A stretch of DNA of 6,114 bases from Deltaproteobacteria bacterium (lineage in GTDB: Bacteria > Myxococcota_A > UBA9160 > SMWR01): assembly GCA_019313605.1 (NCBI GenBank), contig JAFDAW010000203.1, positions 1 to 6,114 on the forward strand, read 5' to 3'. The stretch's first letter is position 1; every line of letters begins with the position of its first letter. The translations under genes were made by a program, and so were the position numbers. The notes below the pieces were generated by a model. It ran no database searches, had not been told where the DNA came from, and worked only from the letters and a program-made list of their open reading frames with translations. Of this stretch, positions 4,819 through 6,114 are shown one piece after another.

Positions 4819-6114
4819 ATGACCGCAGACCCCCGCTACGACATTCTCTTCGAGCCCGTAAAGATCGGACCCGTGACGGCGCCGAATCGCTTCTACCAGG
4901 TGCCCCACTGCACCGGCATGGGATACAACCGTCCCAACAGCGTGGCGGCCATGCGCGAGACCAAGGCCGAGGGCGGCTGGGGCGTGGTCTGCACCGAGTA
5001 CTGCTCGATCCATCCGAGCTCCGACGACGCGCCGTTGCCCTCGCACTCGCTGTGGGACGACAAGGACGTACGCTCCCACGCGAAGATCGTCGAGAACGTG
5101 CACCGCCACGGTGCGCTCGCCGGTGTGGAGCTGTGGCACGGGGGCGGGTCGACCGCCAATTTCTACAGCCGCGAGGACCCATTGGGACCGCTCTCGGTCC
5201 CCAGCTGGCACCCGCACCCCGTCCAGTGTCGCGCCATGGACAAGCGCGACATTAAGAACCTCCGCCGTTGGCACGTCGACGCGGCGAAGCGCGCGAAGTC
5301 GGCGGGCTTCGACATCGTGTATCTGTACGCGACCCACCACTTCCTGATCGGCCAGTTCTTGCACCCTTCAAATCAGCGCAGCGACGAGTACGGTGGATCG
5401 CTCGAGAACCGGGTGCGTCTGCTGCGAGAGATGATCGAAGAAACAAAGGAGGCCATCGGTGACAGCTGCGCCGTCGCCGTGCGATTCTCCGCCGACAGCG
5501 GCTCCTACGACGAAGACCCTGACAACGAAGAGAACCGCGCCATCCTCGAAATGTTGGCGGAGATGCCGGATCTCTGGGACATCAACGCCCGCAACTACGA
5601 AATCGAGATCGGCAGCTCCCGCTATGTAAAGGAGGGGGCGCTCGAGGCTTACGTCCGCTGGGTCAAGCAGGTGACCAAGAAACCGGTCGTCAGCACGGGG
5701 CGCTTCACGTCGCCTGACACCATGGTACGACAGGTCCGCGAAGGCGTGCTCGACTTCGTCGGCGCAGCGCGCCCCTCGATCGCCGACCCCTTCCTGCCCC
5801 AGAAAATCAGGGAGGGGCGCATCGAGGACATCCGCGAGTGCATCGGCTGCAACATCTGCTCCGCCGCCGACCGCATCGGCGTGCCGATCCGCTGTACCCA
5901 GAACCCGGCCATGGGCGAAGAGTGGCGGCGCGGCTGGCATCCTGAGCGGATCGAGCCAAAAGCATCGGACCGCAGCGTCCTCGTGATCGGAGGTGGGCCG
6001 GCGGGACTCGAGGCGGCGCGCGCGCTCGGTCAGCGCGGTTACAAGGTGACGCTCGCCGAGGCTCGCACCGAACTCGGGGGACGTGTCGCGCGCGAGGCCG
6101 CGCTACCAACGCTC
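4819..6114 (+). CDS. Trimethylamine dehydrogenase-like FMN / 4Fe-4S oxidoreductase (3' end beyond the window)
   Basis: 432 codons are present and open at the right edge; TMADH is about 730 residues. TMADH-type enzymes oxidatively demethylate or deaminate amines and pass electrons through a 4Fe-4S cluster to electron-transfer flavoprotein. The N-terminus DPRYDILFEPVKIGP and NRFYQVPHC closely match TMADH as I remember it, fixing the start. Cys31 corresponds to the cysteine that covalently binds FMN in TMADH (Cys30). Tyr61 (CTEYCSIHPSSDD) matches cage residue Tyr60, Tyr170 and His173 match Tyr169 and His172, and Arg222 is the FMN-contacting arginine. RSDEYGGSLENR (187-198) is typical of the Old Yellow Enzyme barrel. 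RPSIADPFLPQK (318-329) leads to the cluster motif Cys341-x2-Cys344-x2-Cys347-x11-Cys359. A second nucleotide-binding Rossmann domain starts at VLVIGGGPAGLEAA (387-400). The positions of TMADH Trp264 and Trp355 are not tryptophan: the first loop is about three residues shorter and the second holds Asp351. The substrate is therefore probably not trimethylamine; histamine-dehydrogenase-like or N-methyl amino acid activity is possible. Confidence 0.5.
   Translation, partial: MTADPRYDILFEPVKIGPVTAPNRFYQVPHCTGMGYNRPNSVAAMRETKAEGGWGVVCTEYCSIHPSSDDAPLPSHSLWDDKDVRSHAKIVENVHRHGALAGVELWHGGGSTANFYSREDPLGPLSVPSWHPHPVQCRAMDKRDIKNLRRWHVDAAKRAKSAGFDIVYLYATHHFLIGQFLHPSNQRSDEYGGSLENRVRLLREMIEETKEAIGDSCAVAVRFSADSGSYDEDPDNEENRAILEMLAEMPDLWDINARNYEIEIGSSRYVKEGALEAYVRWVKQVTKKPVVSTGRFTSPDTMVRQVREGVLDFVGAARPSIADPFLPQKIREGRIEDIRECIGCNICSAADRIGVPIRCTQNPAMGEEWRRGWHPERIEPKASDRSVLVIGGGPAGLEAARALGQRGYKVTLAEARTELGGRVAREAALPTL

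Noticed and set aside
4474..5364. 296-codon minus-strand open frame spanning the divergent region and the TMADH-like gene
   Set aside because: Most of it lies antisense to the clearly recognisable TMADH-like gene, and its translation has no recognisable domain. The tail in the intergenic region has no start or ribosome binding site of its own.
5368..5940. 190-codon minus-strand open frame
   Set aside because: Antisense to the FMN-barrel and cluster region of the TMADH-like gene; a shadow of its codon use.

Overview
The window comes from a GC-rich bacterium. Single 60-base lines counted by hand are 70% GC (181-240) and 75% GC (3901-3960). Coding is dense, with Shine-Dalgarno sites in front of the genes. 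The lineage cannot be fixed from this sequence; a GC-rich proteobacterium or actinobacterium would fit. The theme is methylated-amine and amino-compound catabolism: two trimethylamine-methyltransferase (MttB) superfamily genes, one class III PLP aminotransferase, and one trimethylamine-dehydrogenase-like iron-sulfur flavoprotein.

Layout. Minus strand, 1-1081: the 5' three-quarters of a GC-rich MttB-family gene that runs off the left edge. It carries two perfect short tandem duplications, one of 23 bp that breaks the frame and one of 30 bp in frame. 1082-1506 is non-coding. Minus strand, 1507-2937: a second, intact, non-pyrrolysine MttB-family gene in a block of clearly lower GC (about 43-45% in counted lines) that reaches from roughly 1363 to 3110. 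Minus strand, 3143-4456: a class III aminotransferase, again GC-rich. 4457-4818 is a divergent intergenic region holding a 14-bp perfect palindrome that looks like a regulator operator. Plus strand, 4819-6114: the first 432 codons of a TMADH-like oxidoreductase, open at the right edge.

How the genes may work together (inference): the MttB-like proteins would move a methyl group from a quaternary or tertiary amine to a corrinoid protein, the TMADH-like enzyme would oxidatively demethylate or deaminate a secondary or tertiary amine, and the aminotransferase would act on an amino group of the substrate or product. No corrinoid protein, corrinoid:folate methyltransferase, reactivase, electron-transfer flavoprotein, transporter or regulator lies inside the window, so the substrate is unknown.

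Most notable points: (i) the double tandem duplication in the first MttB-like gene, diagnosed by alignment to its neighbour; (ii) the low-GC block around the second MttB-like gene; (iii) a TMADH-like active site that keeps the FMN cysteine, Tyr/His pair and 4Fe-4S cysteines but lacks two of the three aromatic substrate-cage residues; (iv) the palindrome between the divergent genes. No CRISPR array, tRNA, rRNA or transposase was seen.
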